DNA from: Streptomyces diastatochromogenes
Lineage (GTDB): Bacteria; Actinomycetota; Actinomycetes; Streptomycetales; Streptomycetaceae
Length of the DNA stretch: 64,000 nt
Direction of reading: 5' to 3'
NCBI RefSeq assembly: GCF_002242805.1
Contig: NZ_MCGQ01000020.1
Coordinates: 248,227-312,226, forward strand
Numbering within the stretch: the stretch's first letter is position 1; the number at the start of each line of letters is the position of its first letter. The notes under the pieces were generated by a model. That model was not told the origin of the DNA. It ran no database searches and saw nothing but the letters and a program-made list of their open reading frames with translations. A program made the position numbers and the translations under genes. Shown piece after piece: positions 35,221 through 43,296 of the stretch.

Positions 35221-35532
35221 GCCACCCCCTTTGGGTCGCGGGACGGTCGTGGCGGCGATGCCTTTCGAGCAACGCAGCCTTCACCTGAATACCGGTGCCG
35301 GAGGCCCGGCAAACGCGCTTCCCGCAGAATGTCACATGTCGGCAACACGCTGTAGTGACATGTCGACACGTGAGTTACGAATCGGCCCTGGAAAGAAGGG
35401 GTCTGACGGCTTTTCGGGGCACAACTGTCGGGAACCGCCCTGGTGAGCGATTCGCTCTCGCCGGTTACCGATCGATCCTGCTTGCGAACGGGTGCGAGCT
35501 GGTGTGTTCCGGTCCGTGCGCCCGTGCGCCGG
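35221..35532. promoter_or_regulatory. Promoter region of sigN
   Basis: 312 bases with no ORF. It contains direct copies of ACATGTCG at 35334-35341 and 35358-35365 (24 bases apart) flanked by a TGTCAC/GTGACA inverted pair. The second copy overlaps AGTGAC (35354-35359), a half-site like that of BldD. A regulator of development may bind here; this is inference. Confidence 0.4.
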
Positions 35533-36396
35533 TTATGCCTCGATCCGATTCGCGGAACGCAGCCGCTGAAAGCTACGCGCGAGTAGCCGCGAGACGTGCA
35601 TCTGGGACACACCGAGTTCCGCGCTGATCTGAGACTGGGTGAGATTGCTGTAGTAGCGCAGGAGAAGGATTCTCTGTTCGCGCTCGGGGAGTTGGACGAG
35701 GAGATGGCGGACCAGGTCGCGGTGTTCCACGCCGTCCAGGGCCGGGTCCTCGTAGCCGATGCGGTCCAGCAGGCCCGGCAGCCCGTCGCCCTCCTGCGCG
35801 GCCTCCAGCGAGGTGGCGTGGTACGACCGCCCGGCCTCGATGCAGGAGAGCACCTCGTCCTCGCCGATCCGCAGCCGCTCGGCGATCTCGGCGGTCGACG
35901 GCTGGCGCCCGAAGGCCGTGGTGAGGTCCTCGGTGGCGCTGTTGACCTGGACCCACAGCTCGTGCAGCCGGCGCGGTACGTGGACCGTGCGGACGTTGTC
36001 CCGGAAGTACCGCTTGATCTCGCCGACGACGGTCGGCATCGCGAAGGTCGGGAACTGCACGCCCCGGTCGGGGTCGAAGCGGTCGATGGCGTTGATCAGG
36101 CCGATGGTGCCGACCTGGATGACGTCCTCCATCGGCTCGTTGCGGGAGCGGAAGCGGGCGGCGGCGTAGCGCACGAGCGGGAGGTTGGCCTCGATGAGCG
36201 CCCCGCGTACCCGGTTGTGCTCCGGGGTGCCCGGCCTGAGGTCCTTCAGCTCGCCGAAGAGCACCTGGGTCAGGGCGCGGGTGTCGGCGCCGCGGCGCTT
36301 CTCGGGGGCGGTAGGGGCCGTGGCAGGGGCGGGGGGAGCGGAGGCGGGGCCTGGGGCGGGCGCCTCGTCCTGGGGCGGCGCAGTACTGGCCGACAC
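35533..36396 (-). CDS. sigF: Late sporulation sigma factor SigF
   Basis: 287 residues from GTG at 36396. I prefer this to the TTG at 36423 because GAAGAGGTGG lies suitably upstream and the length then equals that of S. coelicolor SigF as I recall it. Regions 2-4 are complete (YAAARFRSRNEPMEDVIQVG, YFRDNVRTVHVPRRLHELWV, LTQSQISAELGVSQMHVSRL). In Streptomyces SigF is active in the prespore, where it affects spore wall thickness and pigment; transcription depends on whi genes. A bidirectional hairpin separates it from the Dabb gene upstream. Confidence 0.92.
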   Translation of the reverse strand: MSASTAPPQDEAPAPGPASAPPAPATAPTAPEKRRGADTRALTQVLFGELKDLRPGTPEHNRVRGALIEANLPLVRYAAARFRSRNEPMEDVIQVGTIGLINAIDRFDPDRGVQFPTFAMPTVVGEIKRYFRDNVRTVHVPRRLHELWVQVNSATEDLTTAFGRQPSTAEIAERLRIGEDEVLSCIEAGRSYHATSLEAAQEGDGLPGLLDRIGYEDPALDGVEHRDLVRHLLVQLPEREQRILLLRYYSNLTQSQISAELGVSQMHVSRLLARSFQRLRSANRIEA

Positions 36397-36534
36397 GGTC
36401 AACGCCACCTCTTCATCGGTCAATCATCCGTCAAAAGCGGTCATAGCATCACAAGACATGTGCACTGTGTGCAAGCACCGGATAACGCCGTGTTGTGTTC
36501 AAACGGCGCTAAGTTGGGCCATAAGACGCACGAA

Positions 36535-36562
36535 AGCCCCCCGCCGTTCCCGGCGGAGGGCT
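36535..36562. terminator. Hairpin between the Dabb and sigF genes
   Basis: 12-bp stem with one mismatch (36535-36546 with 36551-36562) and TTCC loop. It lies 15 bases beyond the Dabb stop on the minus strand and before the sigF promoter. Confidence 0.75.
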
Positions 36563-36577
36563 CCTGGGGTGAGGGGC

Positions 36578-36871
36578 TCAGAACTCGTAGTCGGCGATCA
36601 CCCACGTGGCGAACTCCCGCCACAGCGCGACGCCCGCCTGATGGGCCGGGTGCTCCAGGTAGCGCTTGAGGGCGTCCGTGTCCTCGACCGCCGAGTTGAT
36701 CGCGAAGTCGTAGGCGATCGGGCGGTCGCTGATGTTCCAGGCGCACTCCCAGAAGCGCAGCTCCTCGATCTGGCCGCCGAGCGCCCGGAAGGCCTCGACG
36801 CCCTCGACGACCCGCGGATCGTCGCGCTCGACGCCCTCGTTGAGCTTGAAGAGGACCAGGTGGCGGATCAT
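36578..36871 (-). CDS. Dabb (stress-responsive alpha-beta barrel) family protein
   Basis: 97 residues, ATG at 36871. Pattern MIRHLVLFKLNEGVERDDPR ... AYDFAINSAVEDTDALKRYL and EHPAHQAGV is typical of the dimeric Dabb fold, related to ABM proteins. No catalytic residues can be assigned. Single gene with its own terminator. Function unknown. Confidence 0.85.
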   Translation of the reverse strand: MIRHLVLFKLNEGVERDDPRVVEGVEAFRALGGQIEELRFWECAWNISDRPIAYDFAINSAVEDTDALKRYLEHPAHQAGVALWREFATWVIADYEF

Positions 36872-36902
36872 GGGGTGTACCTCAGCTCTCTCGGCTGTGT
36901 GC

Positions 36903-37082
36903 TCAGTTCTTTGCTCCGTTGGCGAGCCAGGTCATGAAGTCGCCTATGGCCTTGGCCGCGTCCGATATGCCCTCGAAGGCTATCTGGACGTAGTCGGCCG
37001 CCTTGGCCGGATCCGTGATGATCACGTACAGCGCGAAGACCACGAGCACGTACACGGCGATCTTCTTGGCGTTCACCGTCAC
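36903..37082 (-). CDS. 59-residue single-helix membrane protein
   Basis: Starts at GTG 37082, chosen for GGGGAGG five bases upstream; longer in-frame readings pass through the tRNA gene and cannot be real. One transmembrane helix (KIAVYVLVVFALYVIITDPA), then an amphipathic helix (ADYVQIAFEGISDAAKAIGD). No named family, but the good binding site, codon bias and clean ends support it. Located between tRNA-Ser and the Dabb gene. Confidence 0.7.
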   Translation of the reverse strand: MTVNAKKIAVYVLVVFALYVIITDPAKAADYVQIAFEGISDAAKAIGDFMTWLANGAKN

Positions 37083-37202
37083 CGCGGCCTCCCCTGTGCC
37101 TGTGTGCCCCGTGGGACCCCTGTTGCCGGCGGCGAGTGTAACCTTCACGCCCCGTGCCGGGACCAACGGCCCGCCCGTCGGGGTCCTTTGCCGACCATGC
37201 AC

Positions 37203-37232
37203 GAAGGGCCCCGTCTCGCGACGGGGCCCTTC
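37203..37232 (-). terminator. Terminator of tRNA-Ser(CGA)
   Basis: Perfect 13-bp stem (37203-37215 with 37220-37232) with loop TCGC, six bases after the 3' end of the minus-strand tRNA. Confidence 0.85.
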
Positions 37233-37237
37233 TTCAG

Positions 37238-37322
37238 CGGTAGCGGAGGGATTTGAACCCTCGGTGACTTGCGCCACACTCGCTTTCGAGGCGAGCTCCT
37301 TCGGCCGCTCGGACACGCTACC
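37238..37322 (-). tRNA. tRNA-Ser (anticodon CGA)
   Basis: 85 bases. Acceptor stem GGTAGCG/CGCTACC with discriminator G, anticodon loop CTCGAAA giving CGA, class II variable arm, T arm GAGGG-TTCAAAT-CCCTC; CCA not encoded. It reads UCG codons. Confidence 0.96.
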
Positions 37323-37367
37323 GAGGGAGACCTTACAGCAAGGTGGGGCAGGGTTTGAAATCGGTAT

Positions 37368-37799
37368 TCAGCGGCCCCGGAAAAACTCCGTGAGAATCCG
37401 GGCGCAGTCCTCGGCCAGGACGCCCTCGATGACCTCGGGCCGGTGGTTGAGCCGCCGGTCCCGTACGACGTCCCAGAGGGAGCCGGCCGCGCCCGCCTTG
37501 TCGTCGCGGGCGCCGTAGACCACCCGGTCCACGCGGGACTGCACGAGCGCGCCCGCACACATCGTGCAGGGCTCCAGGGTGACCACCAGCGTGCAGCCGC
37601 TCAGCCGCCATTCACCGAGCCTCGCCGCGGCCTGCCGGATCGCCAGGACCTCCGCGTGGGCCGTGGGGTCGCCGGTGGCCTCGCGCTCGTTGTGCCCGGC
37701 CCCGAGCACCGTCGTACCGTCCGGGGACAGCACGACGGCGCCGACCGGGACGTCCCCGCCCCGGACGGCCAGCTCGGCCTCGTCCAGGGCGAGCCGCAT
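37368..37799 (-). CDS. tadA: tRNA adenosine(34) deaminase TadA
   Basis: 143 residues, cytidine-deaminase fold. Zinc and catalytic motif TAHAEVLAIRQAA (His-Ala-Glu) and LEPCTMCAGAL (PCxxC) are both present. It converts A34 to inosine in tRNA-Arg(ACG), whose gene is at 16439 in this window. It lies 56 bases downstream of the TadA-associated gene in the same orientation. ATG at 37799 is the only reasonable in-frame start. Confidence 0.93.
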   Translation of the reverse strand: MRLALDEAELAVRGGDVPVGAVVLSPDGTTVLGAGHNEREATGDPTAHAEVLAIRQAAARLGEWRLSGCTLVVTLEPCTMCAGALVQSRVDRVVYGARDDKAGAAGSLWDVVRDRRLNHRPEVIEGVLAEDCARILTEFFRGR

Positions 37800-37855
37800 C
37801 GCGGCCCGCCAGCGGTCGCGTACCGGGTCCGGCGCGCCTTCCGTGTGCGAAGCGG

Positions 37856-38392
37856 TCAGCGGACGGTCTCCAGCACGTCCGAGGCGCCCAGGGCCTCGGC
37901 GATCTCGGCCAGCGCCTCGTTCGGGTCCAGGCCCAGCAGCTCCTTCTCGCTGACGCCCAGGTCGTCGAGGATGCGGCCGTCGCCCACCGGGCCGTGCGGC
38001 ACCGCGCCGACGGCGGAGCCCTCCTCCTCGTCGTCCTCGTCCTCGGTCTCGCCGTCCTCGGTGCCGTCGAGGTCCAGCGAGTCCAGGTCGGGGCCGTCGT
38101 CGGAGCCGGGCTCCCGGCCGAGCAGCTCGTCGGTGAGCAGCAGCTCACCGTAGGCGCTGCGGGCGGCGGCGGCCGCGTCCGAGACGAAGATGCGAGGGTC
38201 CTCCTCGCCGTCCACGCGGACGAGACCGAACCAGGAGTCCTCCTGTTCGATCAGGACGAACACCGTGTCCTCGTCGGGAGTGGCTTCCCGGGCCAGGTCG
38301 GCCAGATCCGACAGGGTCTCCACGTCGTCGAGCTCTGTGTCGCTCGCTTCCCACCCGTCTTCGGTGCGCGCGAGCAGTGCGGCGAAGTACAC
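37856..38392 (-). CDS. tRNA adenosine deaminase-associated protein
   Basis: 178 residues from GTG at 38392, chosen because GGGAG lies six bases upstream; ATG at 38413 is the alternative. The protein begins YFAALLARTEDGWEASDTEL and has a very acidic stretch (DGTEDGETEDEDDEEEGSA) in the middle, then a C-terminal helical segment. This family sits beside tadA in most actinobacteria and is named only from that association; its role is unproven. Confidence 0.82.
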   Translation of the reverse strand: MYFAALLARTEDGWEASDTELDDVETLSDLADLAREATPDEDTVFVLIEQEDSWFGLVRVDGEEDPRIFVSDAAAAARSAYGELLLTDELLGREPGSDDGPDLDSLDLDGTEDGETEDEDDEEEGSAVGAVPHGPVGDGRILDDLGVSEKELLGLDPNEALAEIAEALGASDVLETVR

Positions 38393-38737
38393 CGTGACTC
38401 TCCCACTGGTCATAGGCGTGCCGGTTGGGGGTCCCCCCGGCGGAGGTTCTGGGCGGAGAGAGCTGTGCTCCGAGCCCCACCCACTCGGAATCGTGGCAGA
38501 AACAAGGCGCTCAGGGGACGTCTTCGGCTCCCTGTGTCTGGCTGTTTTGATCGTGAGTCCGGCACCCGGGGGAACTTCCGGGGGCGAAGGACTCACCAGC
38601 GCACTCGTTGCCGCCACCTGCGGATCGTACGCGGCTTTTCCGAGCACCCACGCACGCCCACCTCCCAAATGTCGGAGCGGGCACGGATCTTCCTCACCGG
38701 GATCTCACCTTGGCGCTGCCCGTGCACCCGGCCCGCC
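38393..38737. promoter_or_regulatory. Upstream region of the tadA-associated gene
   Basis: 345 bases between two minus-strand genes. I see no ORF with normal codon use. The only structure is an imperfect G/C-rich inverted repeat around GGGGGAACTTCCGGGGG (near 38570). It presumably holds the promoter for the tadA-associated gene and tadA. Confidence 0.35.
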
Positions 38738-38941
38738 CTACCAGCGGAAGGTCCGCATCCGCATGGCGTGGCGCAGTCGGGCGGCCTTGGTGCGCCGGGG
38801 CTGGACGCGCTCGCGCAGCGCGCGGGCCTCGGCGAGGTCGCGCAGGAACTGGGCGCGGCGGCGCCGGCGCTCGGCGTCGGTCTCGGGCTGTTCCGGCTCG
38901 GCGGCGTCGGTTTCGCGGTCAGGCTGGTCAGGCACGGTCAC
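38738..38941 (-). CDS. Small Arg-rich conserved protein
   Basis: 67 residues from GTG at 38941. Acidic first third (DQPDRETDAAEPEQPETDAE), then a strongly basic helical part (RRRRRAQFLRDLAEARALRE and MRMRTFRW at the end). It is divergent from upp with about 90 bases between. I know of no function; similar small genes occur beside upp in streptomycetes, as I remember. Supported mainly by codon bias and a G-rich binding site. Confidence 0.6.
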   Translation of the reverse strand: MTVPDQPDRETDAAEPEQPETDAERRRRRAQFLRDLAEARALRERVQPRRTKAARLRHAMRMRTFRW

Positions 38942-39031
38942 ACCACCCCCGGTCCGTCCCTCCCACTTTCCCTCGGACGGGCGGTTTGATGCCAGAGCAA
39001 GGGGCCACCGAGCGCGGTTACTGTTAGGGGC

Positions 39032-39667
39032 ATGCGTCTCCACGTCGTCGACCATCCCCTGGTCGCCCACAAGCTCACCACGCTGCGCGACCAGCGCACC
39101 GACTCCGCGACCTTCCGGCGACTCGCCGACGAACTGGTCACCCTGCTCGCCTACGAGGCCACGCGGGACGTACGGACCGAGGCCGTCGATCTCCGGACGC
39201 CGGTCGCGCAGACCACCGGCGTCAAGCTCGCCCGCCCGCGCCCGCTGGTCGTGCCGATCCTGCGCGCCGGTCTCGGCATGCTGGACGGCATGGTCCGGCT
39301 GCTGCCGACCGCCGAGGTGGGCTTCCTGGGCATGATCCGCAACGAGGAGACGCTGCAGGCGTCCACGTACGCCTCGCGGATGCCGGAGGACCTCTCGGGG
39401 CGGCAGGTGTACGTGCTGGACCCGATGCTGGCCACCGGCGGCACGCTGGTCGCGGCCATCCAGGAACTGATCAAGCGCGGTGCGGATGATGTGACCGCGG
39501 TGGTGCTGCTCGCCGCGCCCGAGGGCGTCGAGGTCATGGAGCGGGAGCTGGCGGGGACGCCGGTGACCGTGGTGACGGCGGCCGTCGACGATCACCTCAA
39601 CGAGCACGGGTACATCGTGCCGGGGCTGGGGGATGCGGGGGATCGGCTTTACGGCGCGGCGGAGTAA
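39032..39667 (+). CDS. upp: Uracil phosphoribosyltransferase
   Basis: 211 residues. Makes UMP from uracil and PRPP in pyrimidine salvage. The PRPP-binding motif VYVLDPMLATGGTLVAAIQE (about 126-145) and the C-terminal uracil-binding YIVPGLGDAGDRLYGA are intact; length is normal. The -10-like TACTGT at 39019-39024 ends seven bases before the ATG, suggesting a leaderless mRNA. Confidence 0.96.
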   Translation: MRLHVVDHPLVAHKLTTLRDQRTDSATFRRLADELVTLLAYEATRDVRTEAVDLRTPVAQTTGVKLARPRPLVVPILRAGLGMLDGMVRLLPTAEVGFLGMIRNEETLQASTYASRMPEDLSGRQVYVLDPMLATGGTLVAAIQELIKRGADDVTAVVLLAAPEGVEVMERELAGTPVTVVTAAVDDHLNEHGYIVPGLGDAGDRLYGAAE

Positions 39668-39707
39668 CGGCCGGGGCGCCTTGTCGCCGTAGGGGTGCGG
39701 TTGTGTG

Positions 39708-39753
39708 GCGGCTGCGGGCCGGTTGTGGCTGGTCGCGCAGTTCCCCGCGCCCC
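39708..39753. repeat. Dispersed Streptomyces intergenic repeat, copy 2
   Basis: GCGGCTGCGGGCCGGTTGTG ... CAGTTCCCCGCGCCCC, the typical form of the repeat seen in variant form at 27674-27750. It lies between the convergent upp and LytR_C genes. Confidence 0.6.
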
Positions 39754-39764
39754 CAGGGAGTTGC

Positions 39765-40397
39765 TCAGCAGCTCTTTTTCGTGGTTGCCGTCGGCTCGGG
39801 TGCGGTCAGGGCCGTGAGGGCCTTGGTCGCGTCGGGCTTGCTGGTCAGTGCCTTGAAGCCGTCGCCCAGGATCAGGTCGACGTCGGTGCCCTTGCGGGTG
39901 TCGGTGCGGGGTTCGGTGTTGGTCAGTTGGGTGGCGAGGACCGGCAGCGAGGTGTTCAGGGCGGAGGCGGGGCCGAGGAGTATTCCGGTGCCCTTGACCT
40001 TCTTGTCGTACTGCTTGGACGCGTTGCCCACGTCGCCGATCTTGAAGCCGCGCTTCTTCAGTTCGTCCGCCGTGTCCTTGGCGAGCCCGGCGCGTGTGGT
40101 CGCGTTGTAGACGTTCACGGTGATCTCGCCGGGCTTGGGCAGCGCCTTCACCTGTGCGGCGGTACTCGCCTTGGTACGGCACCCCGCCTTGGGGCCGGAC
40201 GCCGAGGTCTTCTTGTCGCCGCCGGTGAAGGCGTCGATGAGCTGCAGCGTGCCCCAGCCGATCAGGCCGAGGACGGCGACGGACGCCACCACGGCGAACA
40301 CGAGCCTGCCGCGTCGCCGGGGAGGGCGCATCCGAGGGTATTTGTCCCCCGTGATCCGGTACTGGCCGCCCATGCCGGGAGGAGTCAGCATGCTCAT
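39765..40397 (-). CDS. LytR C-terminal-domain membrane protein
   Basis: 210 residues: basic cytoplasmic start, one transmembrane helix (LVFAVVASVAVLGLIGWGTL, about 32-51), then an outer LytR_C domain (ITVNVYNATTRAGLAKDTAD ... KGTGILLGPAS). The domain is found attached to or beside LytR-CpsA-Psr cell-wall ligases, but no LCP catalytic domain is present. The -10 box TACGCT ends six bases before ATG 40397, indicating a leaderless transcript; a second ATG follows at 40391. Confidence 0.85.
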   Translation of the reverse strand: MSMLTPPGMGGQYRITGDKYPRMRPPRRRGRLVFAVVASVAVLGLIGWGTLQLIDAFTGGDKKTSASGPKAGCRTKASTAAQVKALPKPGEITVNVYNATTRAGLAKDTADELKKRGFKIGDVGNASKQYDKKVKGTGILLGPASALNTSLPVLATQLTNTEPRTDTRKGTDVDLILGDGFKALTSKPDATKALTALTAPEPTATTKKSC

Positions 40398-40496
40398 GAG
40401 CGCAGCGTAGTGCGCCCGGGCGGCGATGCCTATTAGATGATCAGTCGACGCCGCTCAGCGGAACCCAAAAGGGTCAACGGCCGTGTCGTGCCGCGG

Positions 40497-40793
40497 TCAG
40501 TCGAGTTCGAGCACGCGCGCGTGCAGCACCTGGCGCTGCTGGAGGGCGGCGCGGACCGCACGGTGGAGGCCGTCCTCCAGGTACAGGTCGCCCTGCCACT
40601 TCACGACATGCGCGAAGAGGTCGCCGTAGAACGTCGAGTCCTCGGCCAGCAGGGTCTCCAGGTCGAGCTGCCCCTTGGTCGTCACGAGCTGATCGAGGCG
40701 GACCGGGCGCGGCGCGACGTCCGCCCACTGCCGGGTGCTTTCCCGGCCGTGGTCGGGGTACGGCCGGCCGTTTCCGATGCGCTTGAAGATCAC
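40497..40793 (-). CDS. Conserved 98-residue actinobacterial protein (annotated elsewhere as VapB-family antitoxin)
   Basis: 98 residues, GTG start at 40793. The sequence MIFKRIGNGRPYPDHG ... STRQWADVAPRPVRLDQLVT ... VKWQGDLYLEDGLHRAVRAA is extremely conserved in Streptomyces, and automatic pipelines call it a type II antitoxin. No toxin gene is adjacent and there is no ribbon-helix-helix or AbrB motif that I can see. The pattern DGLHRAVRAAL resembles ParB-like fold segments. I would treat it as a conserved protein of unknown role. Confidence 0.75.
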   Translation of the reverse strand: MIFKRIGNGRPYPDHGRESTRQWADVAPRPVRLDQLVTTKGQLDLETLLAEDSTFYGDLFAHVVKWQGDLYLEDGLHRAVRAALQQRQVLHARVLELD

Positions 40794-40908
40794 ACGGAAA
40801 GCCTACCGGTCAAGACGTTCCGGGCGCAGCCAAGGCGACGGAGTGCGACGCTGGAAAAGCCGTGGCGAAACGGATCATAGCGGGGCCTATCGGGAACAGG
40901 GGTCGGAG

Positions 40909-42444
40909 ATGAGTGACGGCGAGACGCTCCCCGCAGAGGCCCAGCGGATCGCGGCCGGGTACGCCTTCACCGGTCCCGCGCTCGACCTCGGCGCGCTCCT
41001 GTGGGACGGCGGCTGTCACCCGGGCGCGCCGGTGCGCATCCCGCTCCCCGTGCTGAACCGGCACGGTCTCGTCGCGGGCGCCACCGGCACCGGCAAGACC
41101 AAGACGCTCCAGCTGATCGCCGAGCAGCTGTCGGCGCAGGGTGTGCCGGTGTTCCTCGCGGACATCAAGGGCGACCTGTCCGGCATCGCGCGGCCGGGGC
41201 AGCCGAGCGACCGGGTCCAGGGGCGCGCCGCCGAGGTGGGCCAGCAGTGGACGCCGGCCGGCTTCCCGGCGGAGTTCCTCGCGCTCGGCGGGCTCGGCCA
41301 CGGCATCCCGGTGCGGGCCACGATCACCAGCTTCGGCCCGGTGCTGCTGTCGAAGGTGCTCCAGCTCAACCAGACCCAGGAGCAGTCCCTCGGCCTGATC
41401 TTCCACTACGCCGACACCAAGGGCCTGGAGCTGATCGACCTCAAGGACCTCAGGGCGGTCGTCGCGTTCCTGACCTCCGACGAGGGCAAGGCCGAGCTGA
41501 GGAACATCGGCGGCCTGTCCACGGCCACGGCCGGGGTGATCCTGCGCTCCCTGACCGCCTTCGAGGCGCAGGGCATGGCGGACTTCTTCGGGGAGCCGGA
41601 GTTCGACACGGCGGATCTGCTGCGTACGGCGCCGGACGGGCGGGGCGTCGTCTCGGTGCTCGAACTCCCGGCCGTCCAGGACCGGCCGCTGCTCTTCTCG
41701 ACGTTCCTGATGTGGCTGCTGGCCGACCTCTTCCACGACCTGCCGGAGATCGGCGATGCCGACAAGCCCAAGCTGGTCTTCTTCTTCGACGAGGCGCACC
41801 TGCTGTTCAACGACGCCTCCAAGGCGTTCCTGGAGTCGATCACGCAGACCGTGCGTCTGATTCGCTCGAAAGGGGTGGGCGTCTTCTTCGTGACGCAGAC
41901 CCCGAAGGACGTACCGTCCGACGTCCTCGCCCAGCTCGGCAACCGGGTCCAGCACGCGCTCCGGGCCTTCACCCCGGATGACCAGAAGGCGCTGAAGGCG
42001 ACCGTGAAGACCTTCCCGAACTCCGTCTACGACCTGGAGGAACTCCTCACCGGCCTGGGCACGGGCGAGGCCGTGGTGACCGTGCTCAGCGAGAAGGGCG
42101 CCCCGACCCCGGTCGCCGCCACCCGGTTGCGCGCACCGGAGTCCCTGATGGGTCCGGTGGACGGGGCCGAGCTGGACCGCGCGGTGCAGGGGTCCGCGCT
42201 CCACGGGCGTTATGCACAGGCTGTGGACCGTGAGTCGGCGTACGAGAAGCTGAGCGCCGAGCGGCCACAGGCGCCCGAGGCCGCCAGGCCGCCCGCGGCT
42301 CCCAAGGCTCCCAAGGAGGAGCCGTCCCTCGTCGAACAGGTCGTCAGCAGCGGAATGTTCAGGTCCCTGGCCCGCTCGGTCGGCACCCAGATCGGCCGCG
42401 AGATCACCCGGTCCCTGTTCGGTACTGCGCGACGGAGACGGTAG
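40909..42444 (+). CDS. HerA-like P-loop ATPase (DUF853)
   Basis: 511 residues from ATG at 40909 (AGGGG upstream). Walker A GATGTGKTKT (about 60-69), Walker B LVFFFDEAHLLF (about 288-299), and a sensor/arginine region (TQTPKDVPSDVLAQLGNRVQ) place it in the HerA/FtsK helicase-like group. The C-terminal part (from about 450) is Pro/Ala/Lys-rich and ends in a short helical tail ending GTARRRR. Members are thought to move or process DNA, but the bacterial DUF853 proteins are not well characterised. Single gene, divergent from the 98-residue protein. Confidence 0.88.
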   Translation: MSDGETLPAEAQRIAAGYAFTGPALDLGALLWDGGCHPGAPVRIPLPVLNRHGLVAGATGTGKTKTLQLIAEQLSAQGVPVFLADIKGDLSGIARPGQPSDRVQGRAAEVGQQWTPAGFPAEFLALGGLGHGIPVRATITSFGPVLLSKVLQLNQTQEQSLGLIFHYADTKGLELIDLKDLRAVVAFLTSDEGKAELRNIGGLSTATAGVILRSLTAFEAQGMADFFGEPEFDTADLLRTAPDGRGVVSVLELPAVQDRPLLFSTFLMWLLADLFHDLPEIGDADKPKLVFFFDEAHLLFNDASKAFLESITQTVRLIRSKGVGVFFVTQTPKDVPSDVLAQLGNRVQHALRAFTPDDQKALKATVKTFPNSVYDLEELLTGLGTGEAVVTVLSEKGAPTPVAATRLRAPESLMGPVDGAELDRAVQGSALHGRYAQAVDRESAYEKLSAERPQAPEAARPPAAPKAPKEEPSLVEQVVSSGMFRSLARSVGTQIGREITRSLFGTARRRR

Positions 42445-42454
42445 GCGTTCGGCG

Positions 42455-42690
42455 GGGGCGGGCGTGGGCGTCGGCCGTACTGCTCGGCAGGGCGGGGCGC
42501 TACCCGTGTCGTGTGGCCGGGCGTGGCGGTGGGTGTTTGGTGTGGCGCTGGGGGCGCTGCCCGTCCCGCGGGGCTTGGCGGGGGCGCTGCCCGTCCCGCG
42601 CGGCTTGGCGGGGGGCGTCGGCCGTACCGCTCGGCAGGGCGGGGGCGTTGGCCGTGCCGCAGGGCAGGGGCGGCGGACGTGTCGTGTGGG
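42455..42690. repeat. Degenerate tandem repeats of about 30 bp
   Basis: At least five imperfect units of the form GGGCG(C/T)(C/T)G(C/G)CCGT.C.GC..GGC..GGCGGG follow one another downstream of the HerA-like gene. Examples are GGGCGCTGCCCGTCCCGCGG (twice) and GGCGTCGGCCGTAC(T/C)GCTC (twice). No gene is apparent in the stretch. Confidence 0.6.
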
Positions 42691-42720
42691 CCGGCGGAGG
42701 CGGTGGTCGCCTCCGCCGGC
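42690..42720 (-). terminator. Terminator of the 41-residue ORF
   Basis: Perfect 13-bp stem (42690-42702 with 42708-42720), loop GTGGT, three bases beyond the small gene's stop on the minus strand. Confidence 0.8.
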
Positions 42721-42723
42721 GTG

Positions 42724-42849
42724 TCAGCGGTCGTCCTCCTTCGCCGGCTGCCGTGGTTGCGGGTTCTTCCGTTCCGGCTGGGGTGGTGCGCTGCGTCGGG
42801 CCTCCGCGCGCAGCAGGGCGCGCAGGACCGCGTACGGGTCTGTGGGCAT
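42724..42849 (-). CDS. 41-residue micro-protein
   Basis: MPTDPYAVLRALLRAEARRS, then a Pro/Gln/Arg/Lys-rich tail ending KEDDR. AAGGAA lies six bases before the ATG at 42849, and a strong hairpin follows the stop directly. The N-terminus DPYAVLRALLRAEA is a pattern I remember in very short conserved Streptomyces proteins. Function unknown; perhaps a small amphipathic regulator. It lies 46 bases downstream of the secreted-protein gene on the same strand. Confidence 0.6.
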   Translation of the reverse strand: MPTDPYAVLRALLRAEARRSAPPQPERKNPQPRQPAKEDDR

Positions 42850-42895
42850 GGTCGGTTCCTTGCGTCGAGCTGACTGGCCTGGGGGAAGGGCACGG

Positions 42896-43261
42896 TCAGC
42901 AGCGCAGGACCACCGTTCTGAGCAGGGGGACGGCGTACGGCGGCCGTGGCACGGCGGGGCGTGGGCGCAGCGCCGGGCGTACCGGCGCCGGCGGGTCGGG
43001 CAGGGGAGCGGTGCGCTCGGGTGCGTCGGCGTGGTGGAGGGTGCGCGCGGGCGGCCGTAGCAGCGTGTCGAGGACGTCGTGTTCGGAGGTCTCGGCCGAC
43101 ACGGCCGGGGCGGGAGCCGCCTGGGCCTGCAGATGGGCGCCGGGCACCCACAGGGCGAGGAGCAGCACGAGCACCCGCAGCCAGGTACGGCTCCGGGGAA
43201 GGCTCGGGGTCCCGCTCACGGCGGTTCTGTGCCCGCCGGGCACCCGTCCCGTAGCCCGCAT
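42896..43261 (-). CDS. Secreted or membrane-anchored small protein
   Basis: About 121 residues (ATG at 43261, start uncertain because no binding site is visible). A basic start, then a hydrophobic segment LRVLVLLLALWVPGA ending AQA that looks like a signal peptide, then a mature part rich in Pro/Arg/Ala/Leu with the end RPPYAVPLLRTVVLRC. No known family. It lies 35 bases after HdeD and may share its transcript. Confidence 0.55.
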   Translation of the reverse strand: MRATGRVPGGHRTAVSGTPSLPRSRTWLRVLVLLLALWVPGAHLQAQAAPAPAVSAETSEHDVLDTLLRPPARTLHHADAPERTAPLPDPPAPVRPALRPRPAVPRPPYAVPLLRTVVLRC

Positions 43262-43296
43262 GCCGGGAGATTCGCCCGCTCGGCGTAGCACGGGGA

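Noticed and set aside
40497..40793. Toxin-antitoxin pair
   Set aside because: The antitoxin label comes from automatic naming; no toxin gene adjoins it and the sequence shows no antitoxin DNA-binding motif.
42210..43151. Minus-strand 313-codon frame across the tandem repeats
   Set aside because: Low-complexity Pro/Arg/His translation with no start signal; it covers the end of the HerA-like gene, the terminator and the micro-ORF.
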